Source: Paenibacillus soyae
Lineage (GTDB): Bacteria; Bacillota; Bacilli; Paenibacillales; Paenibacillaceae
Assembly (NCBI RefSeq): GCF_024623455.1
Contig: NZ_JANIPJ010000037.1
Coordinates: 1-37,962, forward strand
Reading direction: 5' to 3'
Length of the DNA stretch: 37,962 nt
Shown piece after piece: positions 25,989 to 33,300 of the stretch. The position numbers and the translations under genes are program-made. Under the pieces are notes generated by a model. It saw only the letters and a program-made list of their open reading frames with translations, ran no database searches and was not told the DNA's origin. Position 1 is the stretch's first letter. The number at the start of each line of letters is the position of its first letter.

Positions 25989-26005
25989 CGTTAAACTCCT
26001 TTACT

Positions 26006-26710
26006 TTAATCCGGGATAACAAACTTTAATAGATGCAAGACCAGCAAATGAACGGGGTAGAACACATAGAACCCCCACTTGATTAAACCCGATTTCCTGC
26101 CTCTCGTGCCGTTATACATGGCGAATAAGGGGATGGCGAACAAGATCCCGAATCGATAGAAGCAGTCCGAGCCTAAATGCGTTAGCGGAAGCAAATAAAA
26201 AAGCCCGCCGATAGCCGCATATCCCGCCATCTGCCAGACGAACCGTCCGTGGAACCACCCGAAAACCAAAATCCATAGCACGGCGATATAGTTCCAGTCG
26301 GCCGTCCACGCGAACAAGCAGCAGGCGAGCACCGCGGAAAGCCGCGCGACAACCGGAACATTCGGAAGCCTGCTGACGGTCAATGCGACGAGCCCCATTA
26401 ACAAGCCCCACATGACGCTGGTGGCCTGCCACCACTTGAGCTCGAAAAACAAGACGTACGGGAAATGCGAAACAACGGCGAACAAAAATAAACGAAAAAT
26501 ATATTTGCGGATGTTCGATGTATGACGGTACCCTTCGGCTATCAAATAACACATAATGGGGGCAGCCAGCCGCCCAATGAAATGAACGATCAGATCGGGC
26601 GCGGTCCCTTTCGGAACGATCCAATACGACGCGTGATCCACAAACATGGCGACAATCGCGATCACTTTGAGAACATTCGCCGTTAGAGGCTTAGATAGCA
26701 TTAAACGCAT
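26006..26710 (-). CDS. TraX-family membrane protein
   Basis: A 234-residue polytopic protein (about eight TM segments) with the TraX pattern: LKVIAIVAMFVDHASYWI near the start, HFIGRLAAPIMCYLIAEGYRHT, KYIFRLFLFAVVSHFPYVLFF, and KWGFYVFYPVHLLVLHLLK at the end. F-plasmid TraX N-acetylates pilin; chromosomal Firmicute homologues have no established role and are probably membrane acyltransferases. GAGGAG stands 7 nt before the chosen ATG at 26710; another ATG 15 nt upstream lacks such a site. It lies 17 nt ahead of the VanX-like lipoprotein gene, so a joint role in modifying and trimming the cell wall is a reasonable guess. No conjugation genes are nearby. Confidence 0.85.
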   Translation of the reverse strand: MRLMLSKPLTANVLKVIAIVAMFVDHASYWIVPKGTAPDLIVHFIGRLAAPIMCYLIAEGYRHTSNIRKYIFRLFLFAVVSHFPYVLFFELKWWQATSVMWGLLMGLVALTVSRLPNVPVVARLSAVLACCLFAWTADWNYIAVLWILVFGWFHGRFVWQMAGYAAIGGLFYLLPLTHLGSDCFYRFGILFAIPLFAMYNGTRGRKSGLIKWGFYVFYPVHLLVLHLLKFVIPD

Positions 26711-26849
26711 GGACGTACTCCTCATTCAAGATGGTTCCTTAAAATAAGCAGTATGTCCATGGACGAAGGAATATATGATCTGTTTCCTTCTATCTTAAAG
26801 CGTAGCTGCGCGCAACGCTATGGCAATTGTTGTTATGGTCCCGGCGACA

Positions 26850-26887
26850 TAAGAGACCCTCTGCTCCCGTTCGGAACAGAGGGTCTC
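26850..26887 (-). terminator. terminator of carbohydrate locus 2 after GH43
   Basis: The minus strand has GAGACCCTCTG, a 13-nt loop and CAGAGGGTCTC, followed by TTATG. The stem is perfect (11 bp) but the U-tract is short. It lies 16 nt after the GH43 stop. Confidence 0.68.
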
Positions 26888-26903
26888 CTTCCCCGATTAC
26901 CTG

Positions 26904-28493
26904 CTATGAATCGCGGCCCGCATATTTAAAATAATCGAAGTCCGCATGCTTCATCGTTCCCGACAAATCCTGCGCGCACAGACCGATGAACGTGCCGGTG
27001 AACCCGAGCTTTCCCTCGTATTCGTCCGACAGCTGACCCAGATCCAGCACAGGGCCGACGGCTTGCCAGTCCGCTCCGTCCGGCGAGCAGTAGAATTGAA
27101 CTTGCTCGTAATCGACGCTCACCTTCAAATAACAGCGCGTCCAGCCCTCGGCCGGCACAACGGCACCTTCCGGCTCGTCGTATTGACCCAATCTCGTGGT
27201 GGTCAGCGCGATATGCTTGCCCGCCTCTTCATCATGGCTGACGCGCAGATAGAAATGATCCGACTCGTCGTAATAGAGCGTTAATCCGGCCATTTGGTTA
27301 AAATGTTCCGGCTCGAACTCCACGCAGGTCTCGGCCTCGCACCGGAAGTGGGCCAGCCTTCTGCCCACCATGCTCTGGCGGAACCAGGAGAACATGGACT
27401 CCCTGCCGCGAAGGCGCAGGTAGCCCGGACGCTCCGTCAGGCTGAGCCAATCCTCGGAAGCCGGCACGCGGAGCGTAAAGTATTGGACGTTAAGCTCACG
27501 ATCGTCGAAATGATCGGTTGCCGGTTGTTCAGGGAACGGGCACGGAGGCAAATTCGGCGCGTCGACGATAAGCATCGGAGCCTTGCCGCCTCCCGCCAGT
27601 CGAAGCCAACCATCCTCGGTCCACTCCACCGGGACAAGACCGGTCTCGCGGCCAAGAGGACTCAGACGTCTTCCGGGCAGCGAGCGGGCGCAAATAAACG
27701 ACAGGTACCACTCGCCGTTCTGCGTCTCCACAACCGCGCCGTGACCCGCCTTCTGCAGCGGGTGATCCGGCACGTCCACGGTCGTCATAAGAGGGTACTC
27801 CAGGTCGTATTCGTACGGCCCTTCGATCGTTCTCGACCTTGCCAGCGTGGCCGCATGATTCCAGCCCGTGCCTCCCTCAGCTAGCAGCAGGTAATACCAG
27901 CCGTTCCGCTTGAATAGAAACGGCCCTTCCGTGACGCCGATCGACGTCCCCGTCGCGATCGTCCGGACCGGTCCCACAAGCGCGCCTTCCTCCGGGGAAA
28001 ACTGCTGCATAATAACGCCCGCGAACCGGTTCCTCCCTTTGCGGAAATCCCATTGCATGTTCAGCAGCCACTTGCGGCCGTCGTCGTCATGGAACAGGAA
28101 CGGATCGAACCCGCTGCTGTTCAGATAGAGCGGCTCCGTCCACGGTCCCGCGATGTCGCTCGCCGTCAGCAGGTAGTTATGCAGATCCTTGAATACGCCG
28201 CGTCGCCCCATGACGGTCGTAATCATGAGATAGAAGATGCCGTCGCAGTAGGTTAATGCGGGCGCCCAGATGCCGCCGGAGCTTGGCACGCCGCGAAGAT
28301 CAAGCAGCGAAGCCGTATTAAGCGGCCGGGATATGACGCGCCAGTTGACCAGATCCCGCGAGTGATGGATCTGCACTCCCGGGAACCATTCGAAGGTTGA
28401 GGTGGCGATATAATAATCGTCGCCGACGCGCAGCATCGAGGCGTCAGGATTGAAGCCCCGGAGGACGGGGTTATGAATAACGGACACGGACAC
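26904..28493 (-). CDS. xynB: GH43 beta-xylosidase (XynB-like)
   Basis: A 529-residue glycosidase without signal peptide, so cytoplasmic. The five-bladed propeller carries the general base Asp17 (GFNPDASML), the pKa-modulating Asp130 (SSGFDPFLF) and the general acid Glu189 (GVTEGPFLF). The spacings of 113 and 59 residues equal those of the Geobacillus GH43 beta-xylosidase XynB3 as I remember it (Asp15, Asp128, Glu187). A C-terminal beta-sandwich (about 325-520, with MAGLTLYYDESDHFYLRVSH) completes the GH43 subfamily-11 design. It removes xylose, or possibly arabinose, from non-reducing ends. The GTG at 28493 has AAGGAG 8 nt upstream and was chosen over two start codons too close to it. Last gene of locus 2. 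Confidence 0.92.
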   Translation of the reverse strand: MSVSVIHNPVLRGFNPDASMLRVGDDYYIATSTFEWFPGVQIHHSRDLVNWRVISRPLNTASLLDLRGVPSSGGIWAPALTYCDGIFYLMITTVMGRRGVFKDLHNYLLTASDIAGPWTEPLYLNSSGFDPFLFHDDDGRKWLLNMQWDFRKGRNRFAGVIMQQFSPEEGALVGPVRTIATGTSIGVTEGPFLFKRNGWYYLLLAEGGTGWNHAATLARSRTIEGPYEYDLEYPLMTTVDVPDHPLQKAGHGAVVETQNGEWYLSFICARSLPGRRLSPLGRETGLVPVEWTEDGWLRLAGGGKAPMLIVDAPNLPPCPFPEQPATDHFDDRELNVQYFTLRVPASEDWLSLTERPGYLRLRGRESMFSWFRQSMVGRRLAHFRCEAETCVEFEPEHFNQMAGLTLYYDESDHFYLRVSHDEEAGKHIALTTTRLGQYDEPEGAVVPAEGWTRCYLKVSVDYEQVQFYCSPDGADWQAVGPVLDLGQLSDEYEGKLGFTGTFIGLCAQDLSGTMKHADFDYFKYAGRDS

Positions 28494-28518
28494 TGTCATC
28501 ACTCCTTAAAAAGAGGTT

Positions 28519-28683
28519 TTCAAAAAGCCCACTTTTGATCACGAAGTATATCGGGAAGTCTGCTCGACGTCGAATATCGAATTCAGCCGGAACTTCCGGT
28601 GCTCACGTAGCTTCCACTACGCTCCGCTCCTCAGTTCCTAGCTTCATCCGATCTTCTCGGTGCTGAAAACTGGACTTTTTGAA
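28519..28683. repeat. 165-bp MITE-like or structured element with 18-bp terminal inverted repeats
   Basis: The gap between GH88 and GH43 holds a non-coding element bounded by TTCAAAAAGCCCACTTTT (28519-28536) and, inverted, TTCAAAAAGTCCAGTTTT (28666-28683), matching at 16 of 18 positions. It contains a perfect CCGGAACTTCCGG palindrome at 28588-28600 and no reading frame of note. It lies just upstream of the GH43 ribosome site, directly after the terminator-like hairpin of GH88. The sequence resembles an intergenic element I recall as recurrent in Paenibacillus genomes. It could be a small non-autonomous transposon or a structured RNA; neither is proven. Confidence 0.6.
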
Positions 28684-28690
28684 CTCGCAC

Positions 28691-28734
28691 TAAAAGTCGA
28701 GGCCCCGCACCGCAATCGCGCGGCACCGGGCCTC
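28691..28734 (-). terminator. terminator-like hairpin after GH88
   Basis: The minus strand has GAGGCCC and GGGCCTC enclosing an imperfect inner stem (CCGC/GCGG), followed by GACTTTTAG. It begins 8 nt after the GH88 stop. It may reduce rather than stop transcription into GH43. Confidence 0.6.
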
Positions 28735-28741
28735 CTTGGCG

Positions 28742-29896
28742 CTACCAAAGGTACAAATCGTTGCCCTTCAGCTTAAAGATCGCTTCCATAAAATAAAAAT
28801 CGCCGTAAATGATGGCATGATGATGCGTCTTCGAATGATAAGCGCCGGTGCCGTTCAGCAGAATGGCGTCCGTCGCCTCGGTCCAATCGCTGCGGGATTC
28901 GTCGAGCGTGCGAAGCAGCTTAAGCGCCGCGTTCAGATAAACGTCCTTCTCGTAGTCGCCAACGCGCCCCGCAATCTCGATCAAGGCGCACGCCGCGATC
29001 GCCGCGGCCGTATCGTCCTCGCGCCGAGGCTCTGCAGGCTGGCGGAAGTCGACCGGGATCACGCCGCTGTCCGGAATGTTGGCCATAAAATAATGCGCCA
29101 CGCGCTTCGCCGTCTGCAAATACTCGTCCTTGCCCGTATGAATGTAGCTCATCATGAAGCCATATAAAGCCCAAGTCTGACCGCGAGTCCAGGAAGAACC
29201 CTCCGCGTAGCCCTGTCCGCCGTACGTCTTCACCACTCCGCCATTAAACGGATCGAACTCGACGATGTGATTCACCGATCCGTCCGGTCTGACGAAGGCG
29301 TCTATCGACGTATCGGCATGCTTCATCGCGATCTGCTTGAAGCGCGGATCTCCCGTTTCCTCGGAAGCCCAATACAGCAGCGGAATGTTCAGCATGCAAT
29401 CGATGATCGCCCAGCCGCGCGTATCGCCTTCCTTCAGATCGTTCCAGGCGCGGATGAAGCCGCCTGCGAGATTGAATCGTCCCGCCAGCAAATTGGCGGC
29501 ATGCAGCGCGCGCTTGCGCGATTCCGGATTGCCGGTGACGCGGTAATTCGCCACGCTGGTCGGCAGCCACATAAAGCCGACGTCATGATGCAGGCCGTAA
29601 AACTTCTGAAAGCACAAATCCAGCTTTTCTTCGGATATTTGCGCGATTTCTTTATATTTATCAAGACCCGTCTCGTGGTGCATCAGCCACATCATGCCGC
29701 CCCAGAAGCCGTTGGTCCACCAGCAGATGCCGTCGGCCTCGTCGCCGGACGGATTGACCGCCGAACGATCGTCGTACGTGCCGTCAATCGTCGTGTACGG
29801 AATTTTGTCCTGCGTCTTCTCGCTGACCCAGTCCATCTTATTCGTTATTTTATCGATGACGCCCTGCAGCCAAATCTGATCCTTCTCATTCAGCAT
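28742..29896 (-). CDS. GH88 unsaturated glucuronyl hydrolase
   Basis: A 384-residue cytoplasmic (alpha/alpha)6-barrel enzyme. It has CWWTNGFWGGMMWLM near residue 60, the catalytic Asp105 in HHDVGFMW, and Asp166 in AIIDCMLNIPLLYW. The 61-residue spacing equals that of Asp88/Asp149 in Bacillus sp. GL1 UGL as I remember it. SSWTRGQTWALYG and RREDDTAAAIAACAL follow, as in the family. It hydrates unsaturated glucuronic acid at the non-reducing end of lyase-made oligosaccharides. The ATG at 29896 has GAGGG upstream. A TATAAT at 29939-29944 might be an internal promoter. It is paired with a beta-xylosidase and a transporter; no lyase gene is in the window. Confidence 0.92.
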   Translation of the reverse strand: MLNEKDQIWLQGVIDKITNKMDWVSEKTQDKIPYTTIDGTYDDRSAVNPSGDEADGICWWTNGFWGGMMWLMHHETGLDKYKEIAQISEEKLDLCFQKFYGLHHDVGFMWLPTSVANYRVTGNPESRKRALHAANLLAGRFNLAGGFIRAWNDLKEGDTRGWAIIDCMLNIPLLYWASEETGDPRFKQIAMKHADTSIDAFVRPDGSVNHIVEFDPFNGGVVKTYGGQGYAEGSSWTRGQTWALYGFMMSYIHTGKDEYLQTAKRVAHYFMANIPDSGVIPVDFRQPAEPRREDDTAAAIAACALIEIAGRVGDYEKDVYLNAALKLLRTLDESRSDWTEATDAILLNGTGAYHSKTHHHAIIYGDFYFMEAIFKLKGNDLYLW

Positions 29897-30011
29897 AATT
29901 CGCTTCCCTCTTTCCATAAATGGCTTTGCCTCTCGTCCATTATAGCGATGACCGGCAAGACAAAGTTTTCAAATCCGGTCCGAAAATGTTGAGATCTTGC
30001 CCACTACCCGG

Positions 30012-30857
30012 CTACCCCTTAATAGCGCCCGAGGACACGCCCTTGACGAAATACTTCTGCAGCGACAGGAACGCGATCAGCACCGGAACGAGCGACATGG
30101 TCGTGCCCGCGAAGATCATGTCCCAGCGCGAGGAGAATTCGCCGACGTAATAGAACAGCTCGACGATCATCGTCTTCGTCTCCCCGGAAGGCAGGACGAG
30201 CATCGGCATCAGGAAGTCGTTCCAGATGCCAAGTCCCTGCAGGACGACCATGCTAGCCGTCACCGGCCCGAGCAGCGGGAATACGATGCGCCAGAAGATG
30301 CCGATCCGTGTGCAGCCGTCAATCGCGGCCGACTCCTCGATTTCGCGCGGCACGCCCTTCAGGAAGCTCGTATACAGCAGGACGCCGAAGCCTACGGATC
30401 CCGCAATATAGATGAAGATCGGCCCGAGCAGGTTGCCGAACAGCCCCATCATGTTCAGCTGCTTGAACAGCGGAATCATGTATACCTGGAACGGCACCAT
30501 CATGCCGAACAGGAAGAAGACGTAGACGGCATTGGTCCATTTCGTATTCGTCCGTTCAATCGCGTAAGCCGCCATTGGAATAATGACGATCATGGCCGTG
30601 ATGGAGCCGAGCGTCAGAATGGCGCTGTTCAGCATGGCCTTCGGATATTCCGTCTCCGTCAGCAAATACTTGAAGCTCTCGATATAGAAGCCTTCCGGGA
30701 ACGAAATGGCGTCCCGCATAATTTCCGCGTTGGACTTGAAGGCCGACATGATATTGAAGAAGATCGGGAAAGCAAACACGATCGCAATGACAAGAGTAAC
30801 GGCGAATAGGATCACGCTGCCGGACGTTACCGGCTTTTTGGCTTTGCTGTCTCCCAT
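30012..30857 (-). CDS. sugar ABC transporter permease (MalG type)
   Basis: A 281-residue permease with six TM segments. The EAA loop is in REIEESAAIDGCTRIGIFWR (about residues 178-197), and the C-terminal LQKYFVKGVSSGAIKG is the usual end of this branch. The ATG follows the stop of the MalF-type gene after a single base, so translation is coupled. The only ribosome site, GGGAGG, lies 12 nt upstream within the preceding gene. It belongs to locus 2 and forms a heterodimeric channel with its neighbour. Confidence 0.93.
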   Translation of the reverse strand: MGDSKAKKPVTSGSVILFAVTLVIAIVFAFPIFFNIMSAFKSNAEIMRDAISFPEGFYIESFKYLLTETEYPKAMLNSAILTLGSITAMIVIIPMAAYAIERTNTKWTNAVYVFFLFGMMVPFQVYMIPLFKQLNMMGLFGNLLGPIFIYIAGSVGFGVLLYTSFLKGVPREIEESAAIDGCTRIGIFWRIVFPLLGPVTASMVVLQGLGIWNDFLMPMLVLPSGETKTMIVELFYYVGEFSSRWDMIFAGTTMSLVPVLIAFLSLQKYFVKGVSSGAIKG

Positions 30858-30858
30858 C

Positions 30859-31764
30859 TTACATCTGCACCTCCCTCTTGCGAAGCAAGCGAATCTGGAT
30901 CAGAGAAATGATCAGGATAAGGATGAACAGCACGATGGCCAGCGCGGTGCCGAAGCCTTGTCTGCCCTCGCCGAACGCTACTTTGTATATGATGTAAGTC
31001 AACGTCTCCGTCGCGAAGCCCGGTCCGCCGTTAGTCATAACCGCGATCTGGTCAAACAGCTTGAGCGAGCCGATCATCGACAGCATGACGCACACCGTCG
31101 TGGCGCCCGCGAGCAGCGGGAACGTAACGTGGCGGAACTGCTTCCATTTGCCCGCGCCGTCGATGCTTGCCGCCTCGAGCAGCTCCTGGGGAATGCCCTG
31201 CAAGCCCGCGAGATAGATGATCATATAGTAGCCCGAAGCCTTCCACACCGTTGACAAAATAATCGATAGCAAGGCAAAATCCGGATCGCCGAGCCAATCG
31301 GCCTTTAGAACGCCGAGCCCCAGCATATCAAGCAGCTGATTGACGACCCCGAAGTTGTAATTCAAGATAATCATCCATATAAAGCCCATAATGATGCCGC
31401 TCATCAGCACCGGGAAGTAAAAAATGCTACGGAAGAAGTTGCGAAGCCAGCGCACCTGGTCGACCAGAATCGCGAGCAGCAGCGCCACCGCGTTTTCGAG
31501 CAGGACAAGGGCAATCGCCACGATAATCGTATTTTTTAACGCGTTGTGAACCCGGGGGCTCTCCCAAATTTCCTTGAAATTGTCCAGACCGATGTACCGA
31601 ATGCTTTCGCTGATGCCGTCCCAGGACGTGAAGCTCAAATATACGCTGCTGAAGGTGGGAACCATAACGAACACGCTGTACAGGATAAACGCCGGCAATA
31701 TAAACCATATCGCGTAGCTCCGCCACCATTGTTTCTTTCTTTTCACCGTTGCCGCGGCACTCAT
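30859..31764 (-). CDS. sugar ABC transporter permease (MalF type)
   Basis: A 301-residue permease with six TM segments. After a basic N-terminus (TVKRKKQWWRSY), WFILPAFILYSVFVMVPTFS forms TM1. The EAA loop lies in QELLEAASIDGAGKWKQFRH, and LFDQIAVMTNGGPGFATET is the usual TM5-TM6 loop. The frame opens 66 nt upstream, but those codons run through a hairpin; AGGAGGAG stands just before the ATG at 31764. It works with the binding lipoprotein of locus 2. No ATPase gene is present. Confidence 0.93.
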   Translation of the reverse strand: MSAAATVKRKKQWWRSYAIWFILPAFILYSVFVMVPTFSSVYLSFTSWDGISESIRYIGLDNFKEIWESPRVHNALKNTIIVAIALVLLENAVALLLAILVDQVRWLRNFFRSIFYFPVLMSGIIMGFIWMIILNYNFGVVNQLLDMLGLGVLKADWLGDPDFALLSIILSTVWKASGYYMIIYLAGLQGIPQELLEAASIDGAGKWKQFRHVTFPLLAGATTVCVMLSMIGSLKLFDQIAVMTNGGPGFATETLTYIIYKVAFGEGRQGFGTALAIVLFILILIISLIQIRLLRKREVQM

Positions 31765-31793
31765 GACGCTCTCCTCCTGCCTCTCTTTAGCAA

Positions 31794-31824
31794 GATAACC
31801 TCCGCCGGGTAGGCAGAGGTTATC
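31794..31824 (-). other. intra-operon hairpin between binding-protein and permease genes
   Basis: The minus strand reads GATAACCTC, then GCCTACCCGGC, then GAGGTTATC. This gives a 9-bp stem extended by three further pairs, with no real U-tract. It lies 24 nt after the binding-protein stop. Such hairpins often protect the upstream mRNA or allow partial termination. Confidence 0.62.
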
Positions 31825-31847
31825 CCGCAAGTCTATTGCCTATGGCG

Positions 31848-33200
31848 TTATTGGTTGTTGGCTTTCACATTGTTGTCGTATTCCGTGTCGGATTGCTTCA
31901 TATACTCCGTGACGTCTCCGTTGTTAACAACCAGATCCTGCAGCAGCTTGTAGAACCAGTTGCGGAACTGCGGCGGAATGGCGTTGTCGCCGAACCATTG
32001 GTTGATCATCATCGATTTCGGCACGGAAGAGTCGGCCATCAGTCTCAGAACTTCCTGCATTTGCTCGCCCGTCTCGTACGTCACCTCGGCTTTGGTCGTC
32101 GGGATGCCGTTGACCGTTGCCAGGTAAGGGCTGTATTGCGCCGGATCGAAGAAGAACGCGATGAACGCTTTGATCGCTTCCACCTTCGCCGGGTCCTTGG
32201 CCGCTTCCGCGGAGAGCGACCAGCCTTGCAGCGTAGGCAAGCCGTTGATAATGACCGAGCCGTCGCGGTTCGGCAGCGCGTAGAAGCCGAATTCGAAGCT
32301 TGGATCCGCTTCCGCGATTTGGCCGAACATCCATGGGCCGGAGTACAGCTGAGCCACTTTGCCCGTAATCAGCATCGACGCCGTCTGATTGTCCCCCGTG
32401 CTCAGCCAGCCTTTGTCCACGTATTTCGAGAACAGCTCCTTGTAATCCGTAATCGCTTGAACCATCGGCGCATCCGTGAAGCTGGCCGTCTGGGCCGTGC
32501 GCTTGGAGTTCCAGTCCGGATCGTCCTTGTACACGTTATTAATGAGGAAATAGTTCACCCAGAAGCCCATGTGGAACAAATCTTTGCCGCCCGCGACGAT
32601 CGGGGAAATGCCGCTTGCCGCCAGCTTCTCCTGAATCGCGAGAAACTCGTCGTACGTTTTCGGCAGCTCGGTTACTCCCGCGTCCGCATACGCTTTTTTG
32701 CTGTAAATGATGCCGTTCGGCGCGTTGCCCGTCAGAGGCGCGTTATAGAACTTGCCGCCGTATTCCGGCAGGTACGTGAACAGACCGTGCAGCTCCTGCG
32801 GAAGCTCGGCCAGCTTGCCCGCGTCCGCGAACACCTTCGTGTCGCGCATCTCGACCAGATCCGGGAATTCGCCGACGGCGTCCTTTGTCTTCAGCCAGTC
32901 GAGGTACGAATCGCTTGTCGTTTCGCTGATGTTCTTAATCGTAACGTGAGGATTCGCTTCCGTGAACGCGTCTATCGTCGTTTCGATCGCCTGCTTCGTT
33001 GCCGGATCGCCGGTCGCGTATCCGATCGAGATGGTGACGGGCTCCTGCTTGTCCCCCTCGCCCGCCGCATTCGTCGGCGCGCTGGAAGGCGAATTGCCGT
33101 TTGCCCCCGCATTGTTGTTGCCCGAGCTGCCGCATGCCGTCAATACCAGCGACCCCGCCATAATCAAGGAAACCAGCTGTACGATTGATTTTTTTGCCAT
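31848..33200 (-). CDS. sugar ABC transporter substrate-binding lipoprotein
   Basis: A 450-residue family-1 binding protein. The signal peptide (MAKKSIVQLVSLIMAGS) ends in lipobox LTAC with Cys23, followed by an Asn/Gly/Ser/Ala-rich linker. The mature part has the family look: VTISIGYATGDPATKQAIE, YGGKFYNAPLTGNAPNGIIY, MLITGKVAQLYSGPWMF. It lies outside the membrane and feeds oligosaccharide to the MalF/MalG-type permeases downstream. GGGAGG lies about 11 nt before the ATG. A cre-like site stands about 70 nt upstream. The ligand is probably an unsaturated-glucuronyl xylo- or related oligosaccharide, inferred from the GH88 and GH43 neighbours. Confidence 0.93.
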   Translation of the reverse strand: MAKKSIVQLVSLIMAGSLVLTACGSSGNNNAGANGNSPSSAPTNAAGEGDKQEPVTISIGYATGDPATKQAIETTIDAFTEANPHVTIKNISETTSDSYLDWLKTKDAVGEFPDLVEMRDTKVFADAGKLAELPQELHGLFTYLPEYGGKFYNAPLTGNAPNGIIYSKKAYADAGVTELPKTYDEFLAIQEKLAASGISPIVAGGKDLFHMGFWVNYFLINNVYKDDPDWNSKRTAQTASFTDAPMVQAITDYKELFSKYVDKGWLSTGDNQTASMLITGKVAQLYSGPWMFGQIAEADPSFEFGFYALPNRDGSVIINGLPTLQGWSLSAEAAKDPAKVEAIKAFIAFFFDPAQYSPYLATVNGIPTTKAEVTYETGEQMQEVLRLMADSSVPKSMMINQWFGDNAIPPQFRNWFYKLLQDLVVNNGDVTEYMKQSDTEYDNNVKANNQ

Positions 33201-33266
33201 CTTTCTATGAACCTCCCTCTCGTGATCAAGCTGTTAGCTAGGATGTCGACTTCCTTGTTAACAGAT

Positions 33267-33281
33267 TAACACCGCTTCCAT
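33267..33281 (-). promoter_or_regulatory. cre-like site upstream of the locus 2 transport operon
   Basis: The minus strand reads ATGGAAGCGGTGTTA, 14 of 15 positions of WTGNAANCGNWNNCW. It lies about 70 nt before the binding-protein ATG, and might overlap a weak promoter (TTCATC, 17 nt, TAATCT). It suggests carbon catabolite repression of the transport and hydrolase genes. Confidence 0.45.
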
Positions 33282-33300
33282 TTGCGATGAATGAAGTTTT

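Noticed and set aside
26006..26710. Conjugation machinery because of the TraX family name
   Set aside because: No relaxase, coupling protein or type IV secretion genes occur in the window; chromosomal TraX homologues are common in Firmicutes.
31836..33188. A plus-strand open frame of about 450 codons antisense to the locus 2 binding protein, and a similar one at 34801-36174 antisense to the kinase/regulator genes
   Set aside because: Arg/Val/His-rich shadow translations without motifs or ribosome sites; the opposite strand holds well-conserved proteins.
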